Source of the DNA: DALYJJ01 sp031969915
GTDB taxonomy: Bacteria > Acidobacteriota > Terriglobia > Bryobacterales > Bryobacteraceae
Reading direction: 5' to 3'
DNA length: 19,004 bases
Assembly: GCA_031969915.1 (NCBI GenBank)
Contig: DALYJJ010000117.1
Coordinates: 1-19,004 of the forward strand
Shown: piece after piece, positions 6,811 to 15,086 of the stretch
Layout of the letters: the number at the start of each line of letters is the position of its first letter
How positions within the stretch are numbered: the stretch's first letter is position 1
Position numbers and translations under genes: made by a program
Notes under the pieces: model-generated
The model's input: only the letters and a program-made list of their open reading frames with translations
Told to the model about the DNA's origin: nothing
Database searches by the model: none

Positions 6811-7287
6811 ATGCTCTCCACGAAACTGATCCAGTTGATTGAAGATCACTGGGAAGGCATTGTGGCCCGGGTCTTACGGCAGATCCGCGAGGACGCGCGG
6901 CTGTTCCATATGCGCAAGCTGCCGGATTCCGAGCTTCGGTTGTGGGGCCAGAACATCCTGAAGTACCTGGGCCACTGGCTGATTGAAAGCAGAGACGAAG
7001 AGATCGCGCATCGCTACGAGAGCCAGGGGAGGCTCCGGTACCAGGAAGCGATCCCGCTGCACGAATGCGTGTGCACGATGGCCCTGCTGAAGCAGGCGCT
7101 GCTGGTGTACATCCGCGACGCGGGGGTCGCGCAGAACATCGTTGAGCTGTATGCCGAGGAAGAACTGGAACTGAGCGTGGGCCGCTTCTTCGATTCCGCT
7201 TTGTATCACATGGTGCGGGGCTACGAAGGCGAGATGCGGAAGGCGGTCCACATTACTACGACAAAGGCAACCGGGACACACGCGTGA
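6811..7287 (+). CDS. Stand-alone RsbRD-N-terminal-like sensory domain protein
   Basis: The protein has 158 residues, with GGAGGTGGG just before the ATG. It is all-helical: LIQLIEDHWEGIVARVLRQIRED, then LFHMRKLPDSELRLWGQNILKYLG, then EEIAHRYESQGRLRYQEAIPLHECV. This arrangement resembles the N-terminal domain of RsbR/RsbRD stressosome proteins and related kinase input domains. Those proteins normally carry a C-terminal STAS or kinase domain, and none is present here: the protein ends after about 20 further residues. A sensor or partner-binding role is inference; the family call rests on pattern recognition. It has its own strong promoter and stops directly against the stop codon of the ABC-F gene. 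Confidence 0.6.
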   Translation: MLSTKLIQLIEDHWEGIVARVLRQIREDARLFHMRKLPDSELRLWGQNILKYLGHWLIESRDEEIAHRYESQGRLRYQEAIPLHECVCTMALLKQALLVYIRDAGVAQNIVELYAEEELELSVGRFFDSALYHMVRGYEGEMRKAVHITTTKATGTHA

Positions 7288-9204
<1,917 letters not shown>

Positions 9205-9210
9205 GCGGCT

Positions 9211-9243
9211 CTCCCATTATCGTATGGGGGCTCCGGCGGAGCC
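9211..9243 (-). promoter_or_regulatory. Tandem hairpins in the ABC-F leader, one covering the ribosome binding site
   Basis: Reading toward the ABC-F gene, the first hairpin is a perfect 6-bp stem with a 3-nt loop (9229-9234 with 9238-9243, GGCTCC/GGAGCC). The second pairs 9224-9228 with 9213-9217 (CCCAT/ATGGG, 6-nt loop) and can extend by a G-U and a G-C pair. The second stem includes the GGGAG ribosome site 7 bases before the ATG. The GGCTC arm of hairpin 1 can also pair with GAGCC just before the start, so alternative folds exist. A regulatory function is inference. Confidence 0.4.
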
Positions 9244-9247
9244 GCGC

Positions 9248-10795
9248 CTAACGGAGGGTCGGATAGGCGATGCCGAGCTGCTCGAGGTAGGTTTTGTACT
9301 TCGTAGGGTCGTAGCGGAGCTTGTCGAGCTGCGGCCGCACGCGGTCCATCTTTTCCCGGTTGATGGAGGCCGGCGGCTGGGTTCCGGGCGGAATCAGCGA
9401 CTGCCACTTCGTGTCCCTGGTTTGTTCGGCGAAGTAGGTTTTGGCGGCGGCGAGCAGATCGGGTTTCAGCAGGAGATCGAGCGCGGTCATGGCGTGCGCA
9501 GCGGCGTCGGCGGTGGAGCCCTTGTGCGCGATGGGCGTGGCCATGGCGATGCCGCTCGACCAGTGATGGCCGATCATGCCGGGGATGTTACCGGGGAAGC
9601 GCAGGTTGACGGTGGGGACGTTCCAGGAGACCTCAGCGATGTCGTCGGAGCCGGTGGCGCCCGAGCCTTCGGCGCCGCCGCGCAGGTCGCCCACTTCGGT
9701 GCGCAAGCCGATCCCCTTGGATTTCATCTCAGCCTGGGCGGCGCGGGCCAACTTGAGGTCGTCATCGGACCACGCGGGCATGCCGGTCTTCCTGATGTTG
9801 GCGTGCAGCGCTTCGGCGAGGGGTTTGTTGAAGTGGGCCGGCCAGGCGGCGCCGATGACGCGCTCCTCCATGGCGGTGTCGGTCATCATCGCGGCGGCTT
9901 GCGCGATCCGGGTGCCGACGGCGTGCAGTTCCTGAATGCGTTCGAAGTTCCACTCGCGGAAGTTATACCAGACGGTGGCGACGGGCGGGACGACGTTGGG
10001 CTGGTCACCGCCGTGGGTGATGACGTAGTGGGAGCGGTGCTCGGGCCGGAGGTGCTCGCGCCGGTAGTTCCAGCCGATGTTCATGAGTTCGACGGCGTCG
10101 AGCGCGCTGCGCCCGGCCCAGGGCGAGCCGGCGCTGTGGGCGCTCCGGCCGCGGAAGGTATAGAGCGTCGATACGAGGCCCGTGCCGCGCGGGCCCCAGT
10201 CGGTGGAGAAGGCGCTGTCGATGTGGCAGCTCAGCATCGCGTCGAGATCCTTGAACAGGCCGGCGTTGACCATGTAGGTGCGGCTGCCGATGAGCTCTTC
10301 GGCGACGCCCGGATAGACACGCAGGGTGCCCTGGATGCCGTGTTTCTGCATCAGGTTCCTGACCACGAGAGCGGCGGTGACGATGACGGCCTGGCCGGCG
10401 TTGTGGCCTTCGCCGTGGCCGGGTCCGCCATCGATCAGAGGCGCGTGGTAGGCGACCCCGGGCTTCTGCGAGGTTTCGGGGAGCCCGTCGATGTCAGCCA
10501 TGAAGCCGATGACGGGCTTGCCGGAGCCCCACTCGGCGACGAAGGCGGTGGGCATCCCGGCGAGGCCGCGCGTCACGCGGAAGCCTTCCTTCTCCAGGAT
10601 TCCGGTAATGTACTTCGAGGTCTCGAACTCCTGATAGCCGAGCTCCGAGAAGCTGAAGATCGAATCGACCATCTGCTGGGTGAAGGCGCGGCGTGCCTCC
10701 ACCATCTCCGCGGCGGCTTGTTTCAGGACGTCGGGCGAGGGAGGCTGCGCGGCGCACAGCGCGGCGGAGGCAAGCAGGCAGGCGAGGATCCTCAT
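9248..10795 (-). CDS. Secreted M20-family amidohydrolase, AbgB-like (aminobenzoyl-glutamate hydrolase type)
   Basis: The protein has 515 residues. A signal peptide (MRILACLLASAALCAA, cleavage before QPPS) directs it to the periplasm. The M20D metal site is visible in order: FMADIDGLPE (Asp101/103), GGPGHGEGHNAG (His127, His131), the Glu pair in GVAEELIGS (166-167), His191 in LSCHIDSA, and a late HHWSSG. A dimerisation domain lies between about 205 and 330. The closest known function is cleavage of p-aminobenzoyl-glutamate by AbgB, but the family also takes other N-acyl or peptide-like amides, so the substrate is open. The ABC-F gene follows after 43 bases on the same strand; a functional link is not evident. 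An extended -10 element lies 9 bases upstream. Confidence 0.85.
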   Translation of the reverse strand: MRILACLLASAALCAAQPPSPDVLKQAAAEMVEARRAFTQQMVDSIFSFSELGYQEFETSKYITGILEKEGFRVTRGLAGMPTAFVAEWGSGKPVIGFMADIDGLPETSQKPGVAYHAPLIDGGPGHGEGHNAGQAVIVTAALVVRNLMQKHGIQGTLRVYPGVAEELIGSRTYMVNAGLFKDLDAMLSCHIDSAFSTDWGPRGTGLVSTLYTFRGRSAHSAGSPWAGRSALDAVELMNIGWNYRREHLRPEHRSHYVITHGGDQPNVVPPVATVWYNFREWNFERIQELHAVGTRIAQAAAMMTDTAMEERVIGAAWPAHFNKPLAEALHANIRKTGMPAWSDDDLKLARAAQAEMKSKGIGLRTEVGDLRGGAEGSGATGSDDIAEVSWNVPTVNLRFPGNIPGMIGHHWSSGIAMATPIAHKGSTADAAAHAMTALDLLLKPDLLAAAKTYFAEQTRDTKWQSLIPPGTQPPASINREKMDRVRPQLDKLRYDPTKYKTYLEQLGIAYPTLR

Positions 10796-10803
10796 ATCGG
10801 GTG

Positions 10804-10812
10804 AGTGTAGCA
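10804..10812 (-). promoter_or_regulatory. Extended -10 promoter element (TGCTACACT) for the amidohydrolase gene
   Basis: On the minus strand the sequence TG-C-TACACT has exact extended -10 spacing and matches the elements before the arsR-like gene and the 14035 gene. The predicted start would be only one or two bases before the ATG at 10795, giving a nearly leaderless message, consistent with the lack of a good ribosome site. Confidence 0.45.
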
Positions 10813-10831
10813 GGCGGTCCGGTGCGCGCCG

Positions 10832-10867
10832 AAAAACCAGGGAACGTCTCGTCCGTCCCCGGTTTTT
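10832..10867. terminator. Bidirectional terminator-like hairpin between divergent genes
   Basis: The arms 10832-10843 and 10856-10867 pair over 11 of 12 positions, with one A/C mismatch and a 12-nt loop. The outer five pairs are A-T, and seven T follow on the plus strand (10863-10869), with five T on the minus strand. No gene ends here: the amidohydrolase and the efflux adaptor point away from it. Promoter candidates lie on both outer sides, so it may insulate them. Confidence 0.6.
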
Positions 10868-10897
10868 TTGAACTTGGGGGGAGGGGGAGCGTATTCG
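10868..10897 (+). promoter_or_regulatory. Possible promoter for the membrane fusion protein gene
   Basis: TTGAAC (10868-10873) and TATTCG (10892-10897) are separated by 18 bases and lie just after the hairpin. Each matches the consensus only in part. A GGGAG ribosome site at 10903-10907 precedes the ATG at 10918. Confidence 0.3.
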
Positions 10898-10917
10898 AGA
10901 GTGGGAGCGGTTTTTTC

Positions 10918-12135
10918 ATGGCAACGAATGGGAAGAATGGGCGGAAGGGCCGGAAACGTTGGATCGTTATCTTTACCGTGTTGATCGTGTTCCTGGCCGG
11001 GGCCGGGTTTGCGGTTCGGGCGGCGTTGAAGCCGAACAACGCGATTGAGGCTTCAAAGATCGTGGCCGTCGAGACGGGCGACATTGCGCGCTCGGTGGTT
11101 GCGACCGGGAAGATCCAGCCCAAGGCGAAGGTGGAAGTGAAGTCCAAGGCCTCGGGAATCGTCAAGAAGTTGTTGGTCGATTATGGCGAGCGTGTGGCCG
11201 CGGGGCAGGTGCTGGCGGAGTTGGATAAGGAAGAACTGACGGCGCGCGTGCGCGAGGCGCGGGCCACGCTGGAGGCGGCGGAGGCGGCCGAGCAGGCGGC
11301 GCACGCGTCGTTCGAACGGACGAAGGTGGATGCCGAGGGGCCGGATCTGCCCTTCCTGAAGTCGGCGGTGGATCGCGCGGCAAGGATGCACCAGGAAGGG
11401 CTGATCGCCAAGGCATTGATGGAGGATTCCGAGAAGGCCTACCAGTTGGCGCTCAACAAGCAGATGTCGGCGCAGCGGACGCTGTCGGTGAACCGGGCGG
11501 AGATCGCGCGCGCCAAGGCGCAGGTTTCGCAGGCGCGGGCGGTGCTCGAACGGGCGGAGGAGGACTTGAGCAACTCGACCATCGTGAGCCCCATGGACGG
11601 CCTGGTGCTTTCGCGGAACGTGGAAGTGGGCGACGCCGTGAGTTCCATCCTGGTGCTCGGCTCGCAAGCGACGCTGATCATGGAACTGGGCGATGTCAGC
11701 GACGTGTATGTGCTGGGAAAGGTGGACCAGGCGGACATCGGCAAGGTCTACCTGGACCAGCGCGCACGGATCGTGGTGGAGTCCTTCAAGGAGAAGAAAT
11801 TCGAAGGCGCGGTGACGAAGATTTCTCCCCAGGGAGTGGAGAAGGACAACGTCACGACGTTTGAAATTCGGGTGTCGATCAAGAATCCGGGGGGCGAACT
11901 CAAGGCCAACATGAGCGCGAACGCGGAAGTCATCCTCGAGGAGAAGAAGGGTGTGCTGCTGCTCCCGGAGAACGCGGTGATCTACGACAAAGAGCGCAAG
12001 GCGTCGGTGGAGGTTCCGGATCCGGCGCAGGAGAACGGCCGCCGCAGGGCGCCGGTGACCCTTGGCATCTCAAACGGCGTCAAGACGGAGCTTCTCGCCG
12101 GTCTGAAGGCCGGCGAGAAGGTGATCCTGCAATAG
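10918..12135 (+). CDS. HlyD/MacA-like periplasmic adaptor (membrane fusion protein), orphan
   Basis: The protein has 405 residues. A basic N-terminus is followed by one membrane helix (about 14-34), anchoring it in the inner membrane. The order is classic for adaptors of ABC or RND pumps: first lipoyl half-motif (about 70-105, KSKASGIVKKLLVDYGERV), a long alpha-helical hairpin (about 105-215, rich in Ala, Glu and Arg), second lipoyl half-motif (about 219-240, STIVSPMDGLVLSRNVEVGDAV), a beta-barrel (about 240-330) and a membrane-proximal end (GLKAGEKVILQ). Such proteins bridge an inner membrane pump and an outer membrane channel. No pump or channel gene follows; the next gene is on the other strand 3 bases on. 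Longer in-frame starts upstream lack ribosome sites and run through the terminator-like hairpin. Confidence 0.9.
   Translation: MATNGKNGRKGRKRWIVIFTVLIVFLAGAGFAVRAALKPNNAIEASKIVAVETGDIARSVVATGKIQPKAKVEVKSKASGIVKKLLVDYGERVAAGQVLAELDKEELTARVREARATLEAAEAAEQAAHASFERTKVDAEGPDLPFLKSAVDRAARMHQEGLIAKALMEDSEKAYQLALNKQMSAQRTLSVNRAEIARAKAQVSQARAVLERAEEDLSNSTIVSPMDGLVLSRNVEVGDAVSSILVLGSQATLIMELGDVSDVYVLGKVDQADIGKVYLDQRARIVVESFKEKKFEGAVTKISPQGVEKDNVTTFEIRVSIKNPGGELKANMSANAEVILEEKKGVLLLPENAVIYDKERKASVEVPDPAQENGRRRAPVTLGISNGVKTELLAGLKAGEKVILQ
12091..12120. terminator. Perfect 11-bp hairpin at the adaptor gene's 3' end
   Basis: The arms 12091-12101 and 12110-12120 are fully complementary (CTTCTCGCCGG/CCGGCGAGAAG) with an 8-nt loop. 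It lies inside the adaptor coding sequence, ending 12 bases before the stop codon, and 18 bases beyond the stop of the opposing gene. No T-tract follows on either side, so a 3'-end stabiliser or Rho-assisted terminator is as likely as an intrinsic terminator. Confidence 0.45.
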
Positions 12136-12138
12136 CCG

Positions 12139-12672
12139 CTACTTCTTTGCTTCCCAGGTCTGCTGGTTCCGGCTGGTCCGCCAATAGCGGTCCCCCCACC
12201 AGTTCGCGCCGCCGGCACGCTCCCAGCCGCCGTCGTTGGTGGGCGGGACCGCCTTTTTTCCGGTTCTTTGCTCGAGCCGGGCGAGCGTGGCGAGGGCCTG
12301 CTTCTTTGGCAGTTCGAGGACGATCTTGCCGGTCTGCCCGGACTCGCCGTCGAACTTCAAAGTGACCTGCGGCTTCGCGGCGAACATGGGCAACTTCGCG
12401 AAGCCAAGCGTCTTGATGGCCTTGCCGCGAGTCACCACTTCGCCGGGATCGTACTCAATCGTGGTCACCTTCTCATAGGGCAGAGACCAGGTGGGCTTGC
12501 CGTACTGGAACAGAATTTCGTTGTCGCCGCGCAGGTCCAATTTACCGATGGCGTTGCGCGGAATGGTGGTGACGGTCCCACCGAGGTAGGAGGTCTCCTC
12601 CACGAGGTTGGCGGCCGCGAAGCCCAAGCTTGCGGTGGCGAGGCCGATGAGTAACGCGTGAGCGAGGCGCAT
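12139..12672 (-). CDS. Secreted hypothetical protein
   Basis: The protein has 177 residues and belongs to no family I recognise. A clear signal peptide (MRLAHALLIGLATASLGFAAA) precedes a beta-rich domain: VTTIPRNAIGKLDLRGDNEILFQYG, SLPYEKVTTIEYDP, then PQVTLKFDGESGQTGKIVLELPKK and a helix ending near LEQRTGKK. The tail (about 145-177) is rich in Gly, Trp, Arg and Gln and probably flexible. The middle resembles a small PH-like or beta-barrel fold that senses or binds at the envelope, but this is a guess. A purine-rich ribosome site (GAGGGAAG) precedes the ATG. It stands alone on its strand, tail to tail with the adaptor gene. Confidence 0.75.
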   Translation of the reverse strand: MRLAHALLIGLATASLGFAAANLVEETSYLGGTVTTIPRNAIGKLDLRGDNEILFQYGKPTWSLPYEKVTTIEYDPGEVVTRGKAIKTLGFAKLPMFAAKPQVTLKFDGESGQTGKIVLELPKKQALATLARLEQRTGKKAVPPTNDGGWERAGGANWWGDRYWRTSRNQQTWEAKK

Positions 12673-12779
12673 GGTGTTCTTCCCTCTGGGAATTCATCGG
12701 CCCTACGGAGGCGCGGCTTTAGGCGGTACTTGCAGGGGAAGAGTCCTGGGGGCTCCCGTCCGGCCGGCATATGAACGGG

Positions 12780-12788
12780 TGATAGACT
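12780..12788 (+). promoter_or_regulatory. Extended -10 promoter element (TGATAGACT) for the ArsR-type regulator
   Basis: TG-A-TAGACT has exact extended -10 spacing. The predicted start near 12795 leaves a leader of about 19 bases containing GGAG (12805-12808). A short inverted repeat (CCCGT 12755-12759, ACGGG 12775-12779) abuts its upstream side and could be an operator. Confidence 0.5.
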
Positions 12789-12813
12789 GAGCCTGCCGCG
12801 AGGCGGAGTTTCG

Positions 12814-13113
12814 ATGGGTATGGACGACGCGCAATTCGAACGAATCGCCAAGGCGCTGGCCGATCCGAGCCGGTTTGCGGTGCTGGCCCGGATCGCCGGT
12901 GAGCGTGAGGTCTCCTGCTCTTCGCTGGGGGAGGCCCTGGCGATCTCGATGCCCACGATTTCCCATCATTTGAAGGAACTGGCCGCGGCGGGCCTGGTGG
13001 AGGCGAGGCGCGAGGCGAAGTTCGTTTACTACCGTGTGCGGCGCGAAATCGCCACCGAATACGCGCGCGATTTGCAGCGGCGGCTGGGCCTGTTGAGACA
13101 CTCGGGAAAATAG
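12814..13113 (+). CDS. ArsR-family winged-helix transcriptional regulator
   Basis: The protein has 99 residues, typical for the family. The winged helix-turn-helix runs throughout: FERIAKALADPSRFAVLARI (8-27), EVSCSSLGEALAISMPTISHH with the recognition helix at about 45-56, and the wing ARREAKFVYYRVR (64-76). ArsR-family dimers bind inverted repeats and release DNA when a ligand binds. The usual metal-binding CxC of arsenic and cadmium sensors is absent; only Cys35 is present, so this is probably not a classic metal sensor. The likely target is the SDR gene 69 bases downstream, which has a perfect inverted repeat before it. The ATG at 12814 fits GGAG at five bases; a second ATG at 12820 is possible. 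Confidence 0.9.
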   Translation: MGMDDAQFERIAKALADPSRFAVLARIAGEREVSCSSLGEALAISMPTISHHLKELAAAGLVEARREAKFVYYRVRREIATEYARDLQRRLGLLRHSGK

Positions 13114-13142
13114 CCGAATCCCGGCGGGGTGCCCTTACATCA

Positions 13143-13168
13143 ATTCGATGGTTGTCAAATTATCGAAT
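13143..13168. promoter_or_regulatory. Candidate ArsR operator before the SDR gene
   Basis: ATTCGAT (13143-13149) and ATCGAAT (13162-13168) form a perfect 7-bp inverted repeat with a 12-base centre. It lies between the regulator stop (13113) and the SDR ribosome site (13171-13180). A possible promoter, TTACAT (13135-13140) then AATTAT after 17 bases (13158-13163), overlaps it, so a bound repressor would block RNA polymerase. Operator function is inference. Confidence 0.55.
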
Positions 13169-13182
13169 CGAGGTGAAGGAAA

Positions 13183-13932
13183 ATGAGCCGGTTGCAGGGA
13201 AAAGTAGCGGTGGTGACGGGCGCATCGAAGGGCATCGGCGCGGCGATTGCGGAGCGCCTGGCGGCGGAGGGCGCGGCGGTGGCCGTGAACTACTCGAAGG
13301 ACCAGGCGGGAGCGGACGGAGTGGTGGCGCGGATTCGTGACAAAGGCGGGAAGGCGGCGGCGATCCAGGCGGACGTGCGGGACGGGGCATCGATTGCGAG
13401 ACTGTTCGCCGGGGCGGCGCAGTCCCTGGGGCCGGTGGACATCCTGGTGAACAACGCAGGCAGCTACGAGTTCCGGCCGATCGACGCGGTGGACGAGGCG
13501 CACATCGACGCGATGTTCGATCTGAACGTGAAAGGCCTGTTGCTGGCGACGCGCGAGGCCGTGAAGGCGTTCGGCGAACGGGGCGGGCGGATCGTCAACG
13601 TGAGTTCGGTTGTGGCGGGAACACCCCCGGCCAACGGGAGCGTGTACAGCGCGACGAAGGGCGCGGTGGACACACTCACCAAGGGCCTGGCGATTGAACT
13701 GGCGGGGAGGAACATCCGGGTGAACGCGGTGGCGCCCGGCTACGTGGAAACGGAAGGCACGCACGGGATGCCCGGCGTGGACGATTTCCGCGGATACGTG
13801 GTTTCCCGGACGGCGATGGGCCGAACGGGGAAGCCGGAGGACATTGCGGGAGTGGCGGTGTTTCTGGCGTCCGACGACGCGGGATGGGTGACGGGGCAGA
13901 TCCTCCCGGCCGACGGGGGTCTGCGGCTCTGA
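13183..13932 (+). CDS. Short-chain dehydrogenase/reductase (FabG-like)
   Basis: The protein has 249 residues, the usual length of classical SDRs. The nucleotide-binding TGASKGIG lies at 12-19, NNAG at 90-93, and the catalytic tetrad is complete: Asn115, Ser142, Tyr155 and Lys159. The C-terminal PADGGLRL matches the SDR end. Tyr37 and Ser38 after the second strand (VNYSKD) hint at NADP(H) preference, as in FabG. The fabG gene of fatty acid synthesis is not the only option; stand-alone SDRs next to ArsR regulators usually act on small carbonyl or hydroxy compounds, and the substrate is unknown. AGGTGAAGGA gives a strong ribosome site. The cassette with the upstream regulator suggests inducible expression. 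Confidence 0.93.
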   Translation: MSRLQGKVAVVTGASKGIGAAIAERLAAEGAAVAVNYSKDQAGADGVVARIRDKGGKAAAIQADVRDGASIARLFAGAAQSLGPVDILVNNAGSYEFRPIDAVDEAHIDAMFDLNVKGLLLATREAVKAFGERGGRIVNVSSVVAGTPPANGSVYSATKGAVDTLTKGLAIELAGRNIRVNAVAPGYVETEGTHGMPGVDDFRGYVVSRTAMGRTGKPEDIAGVAVFLASDDAGWVTGQILPADGGLRL

Positions 13933-13947
13933 AACCGCGGGGGCGGC

Positions 13948-13984
13948 GGGGCACGTCCCAACTAAGGAACAGCGGCCGTGCCCC
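13948..13984 (+). terminator. Hairpin after the SDR gene
   Basis: Perfect 8-bp arms GGGGCACG (13948-13955) and CGTGCCCC (13977-13984) flank a 21-nt loop, 15 bases after the SDR stop. There is no T-tract, so termination strength is uncertain. A new promoter element follows at 14008, which supports a transcript boundary here. Confidence 0.4.
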
Positions 13985-14007
13985 CGAACCGGCCGCCCGG
14001 AACGCGG

Positions 14008-14016
14008 TGATACACT
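14008..14016 (+). promoter_or_regulatory. Extended -10 promoter element (TGATACACT) for the 14035 gene set
   Basis: TG-A-TACACT has exact extended -10 spacing, and the surrounding 13 bases (GGTGATAnACTGA) match the arsR-type promoter except at one position. The predicted start near 14023 gives a leader of about 12 bases. No good -35 is seen. Confidence 0.5.
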
Positions 14017-14034
14017 GAAAGAGCCCATTCGCCA

Positions 14035-14364
14035 ATGAAGCGCTTCATTCTGTGGGATTATCCGCGGGCCGGGTGGCAGTACGACCTGATGGTCGGAGTG
14101 ATTCTCGCGTTCATCTTCCTGACGCCGCGAGAGTGGTTCCGCGATCAGCCCCGGGCGAGCAGCATCGTGATGCTGCCCGCGGAACACGGAACGAATGTGT
14201 ATTGGCTGGAACCCGACCTGCTTCTCGGCCTGCCCGAGGAGTCGCGCTTCGCACACGCCGCAGAACTGCTGAAATCGCAGAGGCGGCTGGAACTGGTGCG
14301 ACTGGAGCCGATCTTCGACGCGGAAGAAGAGGTTCGGGGATTTATGGCCTACACGCGCCGGTAA
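14035..14364 (+). CDS. Small single-pass membrane protein, hypothetical
   Basis: The protein has 109 residues. An aromatic N-terminus (MKRFILWDYPRAGWQYD) leads into one hydrophobic helix (about 17-31, MVGVILAFIFLTP), then EWFRDQP. The rest is soluble and mixed alpha/beta, ending FDAEEEVRGFMAYTRR. By charge the N-terminus is probably cytoplasmic and the remainder periplasmic. I recall the N-terminal block as a conserved acidobacterial feature, but no function is known. There is no clear Shine-Dalgarno site; a short leader follows the extended -10. The LolA-like gene starts 21 bases downstream, so the two, and probably the acyltransferase-like gene, share a transcript. Confidence 0.75.
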   Translation: MKRFILWDYPRAGWQYDLMVGVILAFIFLTPREWFRDQPRASSIVMLPAEHGTNVYWLEPDLLLGLPEESRFAHAAELLKSQRRLELVRLEPIFDAEEEVRGFMAYTRR

Positions 14365-14385
14365 GCCGGGCGCGCCGCGGATGGG

Positions 14386-15075
14386 ATGACCGGAATGCTA
14401 CTGCGACCTCTGCAAGCGATGAGCCTCCTGGCGATGGGCCTGCCCGCGCCGGCGGCGGAGACAATCGAGTCGGTGATGGGCCGGATGGACCAGTCGGCCA
14501 AGGGCTTCCGTGGGCTGTCGGCACAACTGAAGCGGGTGAGCTTCACGGCCGTGCTGAATGAGAGCACGACGGAGACCGGGACGATCCTGCTCTCGCGGCC
14601 GAAGCCGAAGGACATGCGGATGCGGGTGGAGATCGCGCAGCCGGATCAGCGGTCGGTCTTCTACGCGAACCGTAAGATGCAGGTCTACTACCCGAAGATC
14701 AACACCGTGCAGGAGTACGATTTAGGCAAGCAGGGCGGCCTGGTGGACCAGGCGCTGCTGCTGGGCTTCGGTACAAACAGCAGCGACCTGCTGCGGAGCT
14801 ACGGCATCAAAGTGGTGGGCGATGAAGCGGTGGACGGGGAAAAGACGACGCGAGTGGAGCTAACCCCGAAATCTGCTGACGCCAAAGAACATATTACAAA
14901 GGTAGAACTTTGGATTGGCGAGGCGGGGCACCCACTTCGCCAGAAAATCTGGCTTCCCTCACGCGACTATTACCTAGTGAGCTATACAGCGATCAAAGTG
15001 AACCCGACGATAGGCGAAGGGGACCTTCCATTGCGGCTGCCCAAGGGAGTCAAAAAGGAGTACCCCCAGCGGTAG
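14386..15075 (+). CDS. LolA-like outer-membrane lipoprotein-sorting/carrier protein
   Basis: The protein has 229 residues. A signal peptide (hydrophobic to about 20, cleavage after APAA at 24) sends it to the periplasm; there is no lipobox Cys. The body shows the LolA fold pattern: an opening helix (ETIESVMGRMDQSAKGFRGLSAQL), strands such as TGTILLSRPKPKDMRMRVEIAQPDQRSVFYANRKMQVYYPK, a TVQEYDL strand, then the late strands VELWIGEAGHPLRQKIWLPSRDYYLVSYTAIKVNP. LolA carries lipoproteins from the inner to the outer membrane; relatives of this type may carry other lipids. The ATG at 14395 is an alternative start. It sits between a small membrane protein and an acyltransferase-like membrane protein, which fits envelope lipid handling. 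Confidence 0.75.
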   Translation: MTGMLLRPLQAMSLLAMGLPAPAAETIESVMGRMDQSAKGFRGLSAQLKRVSFTAVLNESTTETGTILLSRPKPKDMRMRVEIAQPDQRSVFYANRKMQVYYPKINTVQEYDLGKQGGLVDQALLLGFGTNSSDLLRSYGIKVVGDEAVDGEKTTRVELTPKSADAKEHITKVELWIGEAGHPLRQKIWLPSRDYYLVSYTAIKVNPTIGEGDLPLRLPKGVKKEYPQR

Positions 15076-15086
15076 TCGTTTATTGA

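Noticed and set aside
6763..6849. Upstream in-frame extension of rlmH
   Set aside because: It would overlap the start of the divergent gene and its promoter, and the family begins at the GTG at 6762.
13135..14256. Minus-strand open frame of 373 codons opposite the SDR gene
   Set aside because: Arg/His-rich shadow frame overlapping a complete SDR with full catalytic tetrad and strong ribosome site.
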